Positions 36,222-44,755 of a DNA stretch of 64,000 bases are shown one piece after another. How positions within the stretch are numbered: the stretch's first letter is position 1; every line of letters begins with the position of its first letter. The position numbers and the translations under genes are program-made. The notes under the pieces are model-generated. The model was not told the DNA's origin. It did not search any database and worked only from the letters and a program-made list of their open reading frames with translations. This DNA is from Phycisphaerae bacterium (lineage in GTDB: Bacteria > Planctomycetota > Phycisphaerae > SM23-33), in NCBI GenBank assembly GCA_030745875.1, contig JASLNT010000001.1:62001-126000 (forward strand), given 5' to 3'.

Positions 36222-36249
36222 TTGCATTTTGTCGCTTAATCGCTATTGT
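36222..36249 (+). promoter_or_regulatory. Promoter-like element, copy 3 (before lysC)
   Basis: TTGCAT, 16 bases, TATTGT, with flanks CAAACAACTC and ATTGAG, closely matching copy 1 at 31034 and copy 2 at 33565. It would give a lysC leader of about 63 bases. Confidence 0.6.
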
Positions 36250-36318
36250 ATTGAGGCTCAAATTGCAGTGTTTGAAGGCTGTGGACTGTTTCAGGGAAAG
36301 ACTGGTGGAAAGAAAGCA

Positions 36319-37575
36319 ATGAGTATTGTCGTAATGAAATTCGGCGGAACGAGCGTAGCTGATGCGGACAAGATCCGCGCCGCTGCTCGGCGGGCCGTCC
36401 GAACGCAAAAACAGGGACACCAGGTCGTGATGGTTGTCTCGGCGATGGGCAAGACCACAGATCATCTTGAGGATCTGGCCAACCAGGTCATGCGAAACAA
36501 ACCGGCGCCCAAACGCGAATGGGACCAGCTTATGGTCACCGGCGAGCAAGTAACGATCTCGCTGATGGCGATGGCGCTTGAGGAGATGGGCTCCTCGGCG
36601 ATAAGCTTCACCGCCGGGCAGATCGGAATGGTCACCGACGACCGCCACACCAAGGCGCGGATAAAAACAATCGCCGCCGAGAAGATCCACAAGGAACTCG
36701 ACTCGGGCAAGATCGTGATCATCGCCGGCTTCCAGGGTGTCACCGAAGAAGGACACATGACCACGCTCGGGCGCGGCGGGAGCAACGTTACGCTGGTGGC
36801 GATCGCAGCGGCGCTGAAAGCCGATCTCTGCGAAAACTATACGGACGTCGACGGGGTGTTCACCGCCGACCCGCGAATAGTCCCCACCGGACGCAAGATC
36901 AACAAGATCAGCTACGACGAGATGCTCGAGCTGGCTTCTCTGGGCGTAAACGTGCTACACAACCGAGCGGTCGAATTCGCCAAGAAATACAACGTACCGA
37001 TACACGTGCGAAACGCCGCACACAATAGAAAAGGAACCATGATCGTGGCAGCTACCGAATCCATGGAAAGAATCGTCGTCAGCGGGGCCGCACTCAAAGA
37101 GAAGCTCGCACGAGTTTCGCTAACCAAAGTACCGGACCATCCCGGAGTCGTAGCGAAAGTATTCCACACTATCGCACAACACGACATCATGGTCGACGAC
37201 ATCATCCAGACAATAGGCGACGACAAAACCGCCTCGCTGTCGTTCACGGTCGAGCTGGCCGAATTCAGCGACGCAAAGGTTGTTTGCGAGAAGATCGCAA
37301 AGAGCCTGAAATGCCACATAAGCTACGACGATTCGCTTTCAAAGGTCAGCGTAGTCGGCGTGGGAATGCGAGTGCACACCGGCGTGGCCGAGAAAATGTT
37401 CAGCGCTCTGGCCAAGGCGAAAATCAACATCGAGAACATCACCACCAGCGAGATCAAGATATCCTGCATGATCGACCGCGCCGACGGTAAGAAGGCTCTG
37501 CGATTGGTGCACGACGCCTTCGAACTCGGAGGTAAGAAGAGAAAGCCCGCCGGGAAACGCGCAAAGAAGAAGTAA
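36319..37575 (+). CDS. lysC: Aspartate kinase
   Basis: A 418-residue aspartokinase catalysing the first step of lysine, threonine and methionine synthesis. The start at 36319 gives the canonical VVMKFGGTSVADADKIRAAA; GRGGSNVTLVAIAAALKADL, YTDVDGVFTADPRIVP and SYDEMLELASLGVNVLHNRA are family signatures. Two C-terminal ACT domains follow (VSLTKVPDHPGVVAKVFHTI and VSVVGVGMRVHTGVAEKMFS), so feedback control by lysine and/or threonine is expected. The length equals that of the small monofunctional enzymes, in which a separate beta subunit can start inside the gene. It ends in a Lys/Arg-rich tail. hom lies about 8 kb upstream, separated by the duplicated A/B units. Confidence 0.97.
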   Translation: MSIVVMKFGGTSVADADKIRAAARRAVRTQKQGHQVVMVVSAMGKTTDHLEDLANQVMRNKPAPKREWDQLMVTGEQVTISLMAMALEEMGSSAISFTAGQIGMVTDDRHTKARIKTIAAEKIHKELDSGKIVIIAGFQGVTEEGHMTTLGRGGSNVTLVAIAAALKADLCENYTDVDGVFTADPRIVPTGRKINKISYDEMLELASLGVNVLHNRAVEFAKKYNVPIHVRNAAHNRKGTMIVAATESMERIVVSGAALKEKLARVSLTKVPDHPGVVAKVFHTIAQHDIMVDDIIQTIGDDKTASLSFTVELAEFSDAKVVCEKIAKSLKCHISYDDSLSKVSVVGVGMRVHTGVAEKMFSALAKAKINIENITTSEIKISCMIDRADGKKALRLVHDAFELGGKKRKPAGKRAKKK

Positions 37576-37595
37576 CACGAGCCGGGAGCCATCAG

Positions 37596-39599
37596 ATGAA
37601 TAACGCCGCCGCCTCGAGACGACAATTCTTGCGGACCGTCGGGGTCGGAGCGGCGGCCGTTGCGGCGCCTCGGTTTCTGGCGGGCAAAGAAACGCCCGCC
37701 GCCCGCAAACCGAACTTCATCATCTTCTTCACCGACGACCAGGGCTATAACGACGTCGGGTGCTTCGGTTCGCCGAATATCCGCACGCCCAATTTCGACC
37801 GGATGGCCCGCGAAGGCATGAAACTCACCAGCTTCTACGCGCAACCGGTGTGCGGTCCGTCGCGGGCTGCGCTCATGACCGGATGCTATCCTATCCGTGT
37901 CGGCGAACCGGATAATCGCAAGAACCAGCACAACGTTCTGCACCCAAAAGAGATCACCATCGCCGAAGTCCTCAAGAAAGCCGGTTACGCCACAGCAATT
38001 GTGGGCAAATGGCACTTGGCGGGCGGGCGAAAAGGGGAATACGACCCCAAGCTCATGCCCAACGCACAAGGCTTCGATTACTCCTATGGTACTCCCCTGC
38101 ACAACGGATTCACCCGCACAGTCAACGCCAAATCGTTCAAGACTCAGATCGCCCGCAATGGAAAGGTGCTCGTCGACGCCCTCGACCAGAACGGCATGGA
38201 CAATCTCACCGCCGACTACACCAAGGAGGCGGTGAAATTCATCACCGCCAACAGGGACAAACCGTTTTTCCTCTACCTTGCCCACAACATGCCCCACGTT
38301 CCGCTGGGCGCATCGAAAGCGTTCCGCGGGAAGTCCAAACGCGGGCTCTACGGAGACGTGATCGAGGAACTCGACTGGTCGGCTGGTCAGGTGCTGAAAA
38401 CGCTTAAGGATCTCGGTATCGATAAGGATACGCTGGTGATCTTCACGTCCGACAACGGACCGTGGATAGAAAAGCACCTTGGCGACTACGGGGGAAGCGC
38501 CGACCCGCTGAGGGGATGGAAAATGTCGGCGTGGGAAGGCGGACCACGCGTACCGTGCCTGGTGCGCTGGCCCGGAAAAACGCCTGCGGGCAAGGTCTGC
38601 GACGAGATCACAACCACGATGGACCTCATGCCCACCTTCGCACGCCTGGGCGGCGCGGAGGTCCCCAAAGACCGCATCATAGACGGAAAGGACGTAACCG
38701 ACCTGATTACCGGAAAGGATGGAGCGACCAGCCCTCACGAAGCGTTCTACACGTACAATTACCTGCGTCTGACCGCCGTCCGCAGCGGAAAGTGGAAGCT
38801 GGTGCTCCCCCGCCCCGCCCGGCCGCCGGGTACGGGCTGGTCCGGACGAATGATAGACGCGGTTCCCGAAACGCAGCTTTACGATCTTCAAAAAGACATC
38901 GGCGAGAAGCGGGATGTCGCAGCCGAGAATCCGGAAATCGTCGCCAGAATGATGAAGCTGGTCGAAAAGGCCCGCGCCGACCTCGGCGACTATAACCGCG
39001 TGGGCAAGGGCGCCAGGTTCTTCGAGCCGAATCCGCCGACTAGTCGCGGCGGGTCAGGAGCCAAACGCAAACCGCGGCCGGCGAAGGCGAATACAAGAAT
39101 CGTATACAAACACCCCAAACCCGTCGGCGATCTGCGATTCGATTTCGAAGGCGGCGACCTGCAGGGTTGGAAAGTAATCGAAGGCAAACTCGAAACACCG
39201 GTGGTCGATCTGGTAAGCCCATATCGCACCGGCGAGAAGCTCAACAAGCAGGGCAAGTTCTTTCTCAGCACGCTGGGTGAATCGGCCGAGAAGGCCGCCG
39301 ATGCAAATCTTGCGGTAATTCAATCACCGGTATTCGAACTGACCGGATCGAAAATATCGTTCCTTGTCGGCGGCGGACACGGCGACAAGACGCGGGTCGA
39401 TCTCTGCGACGCCAAGACAGGTAAAACGCTGATGACCGCCGGCGGACCGAACGCGAAACACATGCACCGTATCAACTGGAACGTCGGGAAGCTAAAGGGC
39501 AAACAACTGCTGATCCGCGTGGTCGACGCATCAAAGGGCGGATTCGGACACGTACTCTTCGACGATTTCTCCGCCGAGGCTCGCCTCGCGACAGATTAG
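37596..39599 (+). CDS. Tat-exported sulfatase with C-terminal beta domain
   Basis: A 667-residue arylsulfatase-A-like enzyme. A Tat leader (SRRQFLRTVGVGAAAVAAPR) precedes NFIIFFTDDQGYNDVGCFGS, whose two Asp residues bind calcium, and YAQPVCGPSRAALMTGCYPI, where Cys86 should become formylglycine. Further S1 motifs include ATAIVGKWHLAGG, FFLYLAHNMPHVPLG and VIFTSDNGPW. After residue ~475 a linker leads to an extra beta-sandwich domain (LRFDFEGGDLQGWKVIEGKL to KGGFGHVLFDDFSAEA) that may bind carbohydrate. The gene starts 20 bases after lysC, but with unrelated function; it may only share read-through. The RAYT element begins 21 bases after its stop. Confidence 0.92.
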   Translation: MNNAAASRRQFLRTVGVGAAAVAAPRFLAGKETPAARKPNFIIFFTDDQGYNDVGCFGSPNIRTPNFDRMAREGMKLTSFYAQPVCGPSRAALMTGCYPIRVGEPDNRKNQHNVLHPKEITIAEVLKKAGYATAIVGKWHLAGGRKGEYDPKLMPNAQGFDYSYGTPLHNGFTRTVNAKSFKTQIARNGKVLVDALDQNGMDNLTADYTKEAVKFITANRDKPFFLYLAHNMPHVPLGASKAFRGKSKRGLYGDVIEELDWSAGQVLKTLKDLGIDKDTLVIFTSDNGPWIEKHLGDYGGSADPLRGWKMSAWEGGPRVPCLVRWPGKTPAGKVCDEITTTMDLMPTFARLGGAEVPKDRIIDGKDVTDLITGKDGATSPHEAFYTYNYLRLTAVRSGKWKLVLPRPARPPGTGWSGRMIDAVPETQLYDLQKDIGEKRDVAAENPEIVARMMKLVEKARADLGDYNRVGKGARFFEPNPPTSRGGSGAKRKPRPAKANTRIVYKHPKPVGDLRFDFEGGDLQGWKVIEGKLETPVVDLVSPYRTGEKLNKQGKFFLSTLGESAEKAADANLAVIQSPVFELTGSKISFLVGGGHGDKTRVDLCDAKTGKTLMTAGGPNAKHMHRINWNVGKLKGKQLLIRVVDASKGGFGHVLFDDFSAEARLATD

Positions 39600-39620
39600 T
39601 CCGTTCGCCAATTTGGGTCC

Positions 39621-39670
39621 AGGCCCGAAGGGCCTCTGCGATCTTGGCCGGGGCCGGCAGGCCCCGGAAT
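39621..39670 (+). repeat. Left 50-bp terminal inverted repeat of the RAYT element
   Basis: Exact reverse complement of 40210-40259. It contains hairpin AGGCCC-GAA-GGGCCT (39621-39635) and hairpin CCGGGGCC-GGCA-GGCCCCGG (39648-39667). A further inner hairpin CCCC-AAC-GGGG (39692-39702) has an imperfect counterpart on the right side (40178-40188). Confidence 0.95.
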
Positions 39671-39712
39671 AGCGGGCTATAGAGAACAGAGCCCCAACGG
39701 GGTGACAGAAAG

Positions 39713-40168
39713 GTGGGACAATCAGTGTCTTACACGCAACTTATTTATCACATTGTATTCTCGACGAAGGAGCGACGAGAGTTCCTGACTGCTGAACGAA
39801 TAGACAGAATATGCAAATACATCGCGGGCATTATCCGCAATCACGAAGGAATCCCGCTAGCGGTCAATGGTGTTTGCGACCATCTTCATATCGCCGCAAT
39901 TGTCGGACCAACAATCGCACTGTCTCAGTTTGTTGGAACGGTAAAATCCAACTGTAGCAAATGGATTCATGAGACATTCGGCGACATGCAGAATTTCAAT
40001 TGGCAAGACGGTTACAGTGCGTTTACCGTATCCACCAGTGTGCGAGAATCAGTACTGTCATACATTCGTGACCAGGAATCTCATCATCGCAAGATGAGCT
40101 TTCAGGAGGAACTGGTCCAGCTGCTCGAAAGACACGGCGTCAAATACGACCCGAGGTATATTCGATAA
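39713..40168 (+). CDS. REP-associated tyrosine transposase (IS200-like, Y1_Tnp)
   Basis: A 151-residue single-domain HUH transposase. The start is GTG at 39713, giving the usual beginning M-G-Q-S followed by YHIVFSTKERREFL. The HUH metal-binding motif is His57-Leu-His59 in VNGVCDHLHIAAIV, and the catalytic tyrosine is Tyr117 in RESVLSYIRDQESHHRKM, which matches the RAYT family ending (FQEELVQLLERHGVKYDPRY). The enzyme would cut and join single-stranded DNA at hairpins through a 5'-phosphotyrosine. All active-site residues are intact, so it may still be functional. It sits between the flanking inverted repeats with 42 bases on each side. Confidence 0.92.
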   Translation: MGQSVSYTQLIYHIVFSTKERREFLTAERIDRICKYIAGIIRNHEGIPLAVNGVCDHLHIAAIVGPTIALSQFVGTVKSNCSKWIHETFGDMQNFNWQDGYSAFTVSTSVRESVLSYIRDQESHHRKMSFQEELVQLLERHGVKYDPRYIR

Positions 40169-40209
40169 GCTCTGCCGCCCCTCCGGGGCTCTGTTTCTTG
40201 TGGATCACC

Positions 40210-40259
40210 ATTCCGGGGCCTGCCGGCCCCGGCCAAGATCGCAGAGGCCCTTCGGGCCT
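40210..40259 (-). repeat. Right 50-bp terminal inverted repeat of the RAYT element
   Basis: Perfect reverse complement of 39621-39670, with the same two hairpins in mirrored order (CCGGGGCC-TGCC-GGCCCCGG and AGGCCC-TTC-GGGCCT). On this strand the second hairpin has a C(TTCG)G tetraloop. Confidence 0.95.
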
Positions 40260-40333
40260 ATCCAAGTGCGGGCAAATGTGCGTTCGAAAGCCCCGACAGA
40301 ACACAAACCAAATTGCATAGTTCGCTCGCCAGT

Positions 40334-43300
40334 TTACTTCTTCGTCGCAGGTTTGGCGATCTTGATTGGTACGAGTCTATCGCCCATGGCTGGCGTCTGT
40401 TGCGACGGGGCCCAGGGATCGCCCCAGTCGTATGCTTCCCATCTTGACCTTCCGCCGTCGGCTGGGCGCTTGGACCACATCAGGTGCTGATTCGGGGCGT
40501 TGGCGTCAACCCAGGTCACCAGCGTTATCCACTCTTCGTTTGACAGCTTGACGTCCTGGTGACCTTTGTAGCTCTTCTCGAGCAGGTTCGTAATCAGCTT
40601 GCTCTTGTGCGAGCCGAACTGCTTTATGCTGGTCACGCCTCCGTCGGACTCGCGGTTGGAAAGCGCAACGAGCTTCCTGTGCCTGACGATGGTGTTGTAG
40701 GCCTTGCCCTTGGACAGGTCGATCTTCGCCTTGGCTTCCGAGCCGGTGTGGCATCTGACGCATTTCTTGTCGAGTATCGGCTGGATGAGGTTCTCGAACC
40801 CGACAATCGTTTGTGCGCCCCATGACGGAGGCGTTGGCGTATCGGCCGGACGGCGGGAGGCGATTCCGCGTTGTCGGCTTACGGCGACAGCTTGGGTTTC
40901 GTGACATCCGTTGCAGCTTCGCTTCTCGCCCGGCTGGAACGATATGTTGCTCCGCATGCGTCGGATTTCCATGTGCTTTGCATCGAGCGCCTGGAAGTAA
41001 ACCGAAGCCGAATCGACGGTGGGAACCTTGAAGTGCGCCGACCCGTCGGCCTCGACCGGAACCGTTCCAATAACGCGCACCGGATTCCAGCGATTAGACA
41101 GATCCCATCGCTTCACGCCCAACCCGGGAACGATCGGCCAGGGCAGCGCCTCGGCGATTCGGATGTACTTCACATCGCCCCGTTTGACCCCGTGCATGCC
41201 CTGGTAGATGTCGGGCACGATGCAGGTTGCATAGTTCTTCGTGTAATCCGTGGCGTCGGGCATAACCGCTGGGACCTTCCGCTTGCGGAACGGAAGAGCG
41301 CTGTAGACCGAATGCAGCGGATCGCGATAGATAAGCTCCTTGTTTCCAAAAGTGTCTATCAGGTAGACGCCCAGGCCGTTGGAATCGATGTCGGATTTGT
41401 AGTGTCTGTAGCGGACCGCATTCTTTGATCCGTATCCGTACGACGCCAAATAAACCTTCTCCGACAAAGCGTAAGGCATCATGTAGAAACCGCCCGCATC
41501 GTTCACGCCGCCCTCAGGAACCACGTTCGACCGCCACGATGTCTTGCGTTTCCATGTCTTCGAACGCTCCTGCGGTTGAGGACCTTTGGTCAGAAGCTGG
41601 ATGCCTTCTTCTTCGTTGAGCCCCTTGGCGGGGTTGAGTATCACCACAGGCCCCTTCGGCAGGCAGTGGTGTCCGGCTGCGATGGCGACAAGCTTGCTCG
41701 AACCGGGAATCGATCTGGCGTCGCGAACGGACGTAGGTGCTCCGAGATGCTGCTTAAACAGCGCGTCAGACATCGTACCGTCCGGGCGCACCGTCCAGAC
41801 CGAATGCACGTCCCAGAAATGGCGTTCCTGGTATTCCCACCTGAGATATCCGATCAACCCGTTGTCGAACAGATGCGGGTGCATGTCGACGTCTTTCTGG
41901 TTGGTCAGGCGGCGGATGTGTTTTCTGTCGGGTGTGATCGAATAGAGATTATGGTCCGTCAGATCGTTCATCTTTCCGTCGCACGAGGGCGAGTTGGCCG
42001 AGCGGTCGGACGTGAAGGCGATCGAACCGTCGGGGCAATAGACCGGTTCGACGTCGGTCCAGAAGTTGTGATCGGTAAGTTGTGTGATCTTCCCCGTCGC
42101 CAGATCCATCTCGTACAGATGCGGAGGGACGGTGCAGTTCCGAAGCTCCCACGCGAAGCAGTCGTTTCCGCGTCTCGGCCAGCGGGTGGAGTACTTCGGC
42201 GGCCAGACCGGTTGATTGGCCCAAGAGAAAACAACCTTGTTCGCATCAAACGAAAGGTCGACACCGTGCACGTGGCCCGGCCCGAGGCGGTTCTTGATGA
42301 GATCCCTGATGCTCTTGCGATTCTTGAGCCCCGATACGATCCGGATATCGCCGCCGGGCTTGTACGACCAGCTCGTGTGCACGCCGCAGACGTTGGGCTT
42401 GTAGTGCATCGTGAAACGCGTGTAGACCAGAATGTCGTCGAAGTTCAGCTCCGAGCGAGCAAATGCTATCGGGCGCATGGCGCGCCTGGCGTCGAGCCAC
42501 AGATTGCGTAGTGCGGCGATATCGCTCGACGCGTCCATTTTGGTGCGAATGGGTTTCAGCGAATCGCACTTGGCGTCCATTTTGGCGACGCGCGTGATCA
42601 TCTCATCGACCGAGGCCTTGAGTTTGTCCGCATCGTTATGGATGCCCAGTTCAACGGCCTGGCGACAGTAGTCCATCTCGATCCGATCGGCCGGCGGAAT
42701 CGCCAACCACTTCTTGAACCACGGGGCATCGCTGGCGACGGTCCAGTTTATCTCTTCGTGGTTGTTGTCGTTGCCGACTTTACGGGTGATAGCCCACTCA
42801 GCCATCGCTCGAACGAAGATATCCTCATCGTCCAGCAGTTTGGCGGCGACTTCAGCTACGGTGTCGTCGACCTTGCCGAATCGAGCGTCTTTGTGGATCG
42901 ATATGGCGATCTCCAGCGGCGAGCCGCCCTTAATCCTGTTCAGCATTTCAGCGGTCTGACTGGACGGAAGGGCCAGGGCCTTCTTGCCCGCGGCGCATCG
43001 TTTGGTGATCTCCGCAGGGGCCAGAGCCCTGTTCCACATCGACAGGCTGTCAATATATCCCCGGTATCGCGCATCCTGGCCGGGCGTGCCTGCAGAATTC
43101 CCCACGCCAAGTCCTTCGCCCTTCAGCGTTTTCACCGTCCCGTCATACGGCGTGGATCCGGTGAGTTTTCCGTTAAGGTAAACTTCAATCTTGCTGCGGG
43201 CGGGATTCTTCTCGTTGCGCCGGGCGACTGCAACTATGTGATTCCAGCGGTGCTTTGTGACTCGACCGCCCTCAGCGGCGCGTTCATCACCATTAGCCTG

Positions 43301-43696
43301 GGCGTGATACAAACTCACCCTGCCGCCGTGAATCGCGAAGTGATACGACTTGCCTCTGCCCCAGTGCAGGACAAGACGATTCCACGCTGCTCCGATTTCA
43401 GTCGGATGAATCCAGGCTTCGATCGTATAGCTCGTTCCAAGCTTAATATCGTCCGAAGCGGCGAGAGCAAGCGATTGGGCGTCACCGCGACGCACCCCGA
43501 TGGCGACAGCCTTGCCGTCCACCCCGGGCAGTTCCTTGGCGGTTACGAAACGCAACTTCCCGCCGCGAGCGGCTAGGGTGTCTTTGCTCTTTCCGCAGGT
43601 GTCGTTGGCGGATCCGTTGAAGTCCCACGTCGACACGGGGCCATCGGCTACGGCGATGCTCAACGGCAACAATAGCGATACGATCAGTGTCTTCAT
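40334..43696 (-). CDS. LamG-domain HzsA-related secreted dihaem protein
   Basis: A 1120-residue protein. The ATG at 43696 begins a signal peptide (KTLIVSLLLPLSIAVADG). Residues ~20-230 form a LamG/concanavalin-like lectin domain (VSTWDFNGSANDTCGKSKDT, YTIEAWIHPTEIG, YIDSLSMWNRALAPAEI). A helical region and a PD40-like propeller follow (PDGSIAFTSDRSANSPSC), then the HzsA-type end with VPVEADGSAHFKVPTVDSAS, CNGCH at 928-932 and CVRCH at 979-983. It is the last gene of the 40334-51707 cluster, separated by 100 bases from the TIM-barrel gene. The lectin domain suggests that it docks onto a polysaccharide. Redox function is inferred from the haem sites. Confidence 0.85.
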   Translation of the reverse strand: MKTLIVSLLLPLSIAVADGPVSTWDFNGSANDTCGKSKDTLAARGGKLRFVTAKELPGVDGKAVAIGVRRGDAQSLALAASDDIKLGTSYTIEAWIHPTEIGAAWNRLVLHWGRGKSYHFAIHGGRVSLYHAQANGDERAAEGGRVTKHRWNHIVAVARRNEKNPARSKIEVYLNGKLTGSTPYDGTVKTLKGEGLGVGNSAGTPGQDARYRGYIDSLSMWNRALAPAEITKRCAAGKKALALPSSQTAEMLNRIKGGSPLEIAISIHKDARFGKVDDTVAEVAAKLLDDEDIFVRAMAEWAITRKVGNDNNHEEINWTVASDAPWFKKWLAIPPADRIEMDYCRQAVELGIHNDADKLKASVDEMITRVAKMDAKCDSLKPIRTKMDASSDIAALRNLWLDARRAMRPIAFARSELNFDDILVYTRFTMHYKPNVCGVHTSWSYKPGGDIRIVSGLKNRKSIRDLIKNRLGPGHVHGVDLSFDANKVVFSWANQPVWPPKYSTRWPRRGNDCFAWELRNCTVPPHLYEMDLATGKITQLTDHNFWTDVEPVYCPDGSIAFTSDRSANSPSCDGKMNDLTDHNLYSITPDRKHIRRLTNQKDVDMHPHLFDNGLIGYLRWEYQERHFWDVHSVWTVRPDGTMSDALFKQHLGAPTSVRDARSIPGSSKLVAIAAGHHCLPKGPVVILNPAKGLNEEEGIQLLTKGPQPQERSKTWKRKTSWRSNVVPEGGVNDAGGFYMMPYALSEKVYLASYGYGSKNAVRYRHYKSDIDSNGLGVYLIDTFGNKELIYRDPLHSVYSALPFRKRKVPAVMPDATDYTKNYATCIVPDIYQGMHGVKRGDVKYIRIAEALPWPIVPGLGVKRWDLSNRWNPVRVIGTVPVEADGSAHFKVPTVDSASVYFQALDAKHMEIRRMRSNISFQPGEKRSCNGCHETQAVAVSRQRGIASRRPADTPTPPSWGAQTIVGFENLIQPILDKKCVRCHTGSEAKAKIDLSKGKAYNTIVRHRKLVALSNRESDGGVTSIKQFGSHKSKLITNLLEKSYKGHQDVKLSNEEWITLVTWVDANAPNQHLMWSKRPADGGRSRWEAYDWGDPWAPSQQTPAMGDRLVPIKIAKPATKK

Positions 43697-43796
43697 GTTA
43701 AATCTTTCTGGTTCAAGCTTGTCCCCATAGATTATACCGGTCAACTCCTGCTCAAGAGTCTACCGCAAAACCTCTGCACGATCAACGCGTGCGGTG

Positions 43797-44720
43797 CTAT
43801 ATGCTCCGGCGGCGTTTCAGCATGTAGTCTCGCGATTTGGCGACCGCGGCCTCCATCTTATCGGCCGGGGGATGTCCGTGCATGAAGATGGAGCTGTAGT
43901 GGGCGTACTTAAACCCGGCCAGAGCCTTGATCCATGGCGTGAAATCCGCCGGCCCAACGCCTGGCATCTGTGTGAAGCTCTTGCCTCTCTGCCAGGCGTA
44001 CAGGAATAGGCACTGATCGCCGGCTGTCTTGATAACGTCCTCGACAGGCGTCTTGTAAGACTGCAGATGATACGGCGCCACGGCGACCCCGACGCGTTTC
44101 TTATTCGGGTTCAGCTCGACGAACGCCTTGAACGAATCGGGCGTGCTCAGGAGTGACCCGCCGTGGTTCTCAATCGCCAGGCGAGCATTGCATTTTTCCG
44201 CCAACTCGATGTCGGGTTTCAGCTTCTCGAAGAACGCCTTCATCTTCGGCGCCAAGTCCTTGCCGCCAGCCCTGCCCGCACCGGCGCCGCGCACCACGAC
44301 ACCGCCGCCGAAATCGCCGATCAGGCCGCTATAGTCCGAAAGTTTGTGCCCGTAGATGGTGAACGCGGCCAGTTCCAGTTTATGTTTCTTCAGCAACGCC
44401 TTAAGGCCCTTGCCGCCCAGGCGTTTCTTAACATCCGCCAGGTGCGTGCACTGGGCTCCGCCCCAGGTGAAAGGCGCCCAGATGTCCAGTCCGCCAAGCC
44501 CGAGTCGAGCGGTCCTTTGGCAGACCTGCTCGATCGTAAGCTTGTCGAACATCACCGACGAAGTCGCCAGTTTCATCCTCCAGGCGTTTTTGGCATTGCC
44601 CTTTGGCTTGTCTTTGGCGTAAGCCGCCGAAACGCCGCAGACCGACATCCCGGCGACAGCAGCCGCAGTGTTACGGACAAAATTCCGACGCGTCATGCTG
44701 TGATCTTCACTCGATTTCAT
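43797..44720 (-). CDS. Tat-exported sugar phosphate isomerase/epimerase-like TIM barrel
   Basis: A 307-residue protein with a Tat-type leader (MTRRNFVRNTAAAVAGMSVC) and a xylose-isomerase-like TIM barrel. Landmarks are ATSSVMFDKLTIEQVCQRTA, LGLGGLDIWAPFTWGGAQC, HKLELAAFTIYGHKLS, NARLAIENHGGSLL (metal-ligand Glu) and KYAHYSSIFMHGHPPADKME. An alternative start at 44696, directly before the Tat motif, is possible. It lies 35 bases after the Gfo/Idh/MocA gene. The same pair of families occurs at 4064-6312 in the opposite gene order, arguing for linked steps in sugar turnover. Confidence 0.85.
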   Translation of the reverse strand: MKSSEDHSMTRRNFVRNTAAAVAGMSVCGVSAAYAKDKPKGNAKNAWRMKLATSSVMFDKLTIEQVCQRTARLGLGGLDIWAPFTWGGAQCTHLADVKKRLGGKGLKALLKKHKLELAAFTIYGHKLSDYSGLIGDFGGGVVVRGAGAGRAGGKDLAPKMKAFFEKLKPDIELAEKCNARLAIENHGGSLLSTPDSFKAFVELNPNKKRVGVAVAPYHLQSYKTPVEDVIKTAGDQCLFLYAWQRGKSFTQMPGVGPADFTPWIKALAGFKYAHYSSIFMHGHPPADKMEAAVAKSRDYMLKRRRSI

Positions 44721-44755
44721 AGGACATATCCCGGCCCCCGCGGTTTTCTAACGGC

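Larger units (their letters stand above)
39621..40259 (+). mobile_element. RAYT (IS200/IS605-like, REP-associated transposase) element
   Basis: A 639-bp unit consisting of a Y1-type transposase gene between perfectly inverted 50-bp ends, each made of REP-like palindromes. This is the classic arrangement of REP-associated tyrosine transposases, in which the enzyme processes hairpin DNA as single strands. No target-site duplication is expected for this class, and none is evident. Confidence 0.85.

Noticed and set aside
37323-38891. 522-residue open frame on the minus strand
   Set aside because: It covers the antisense strand of lysC and the second sulfatase, both certain genes.
39598-40336. 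Possible direct repeats flanking the RAYT element (AGTCCGTTCGCCAATTTG and AGTTCGCTCGCCAGTTTA)
   Set aside because: Only 14 of 18 bases match, one copy overlaps a gene end, and Y1 transposases do not generate target duplications.
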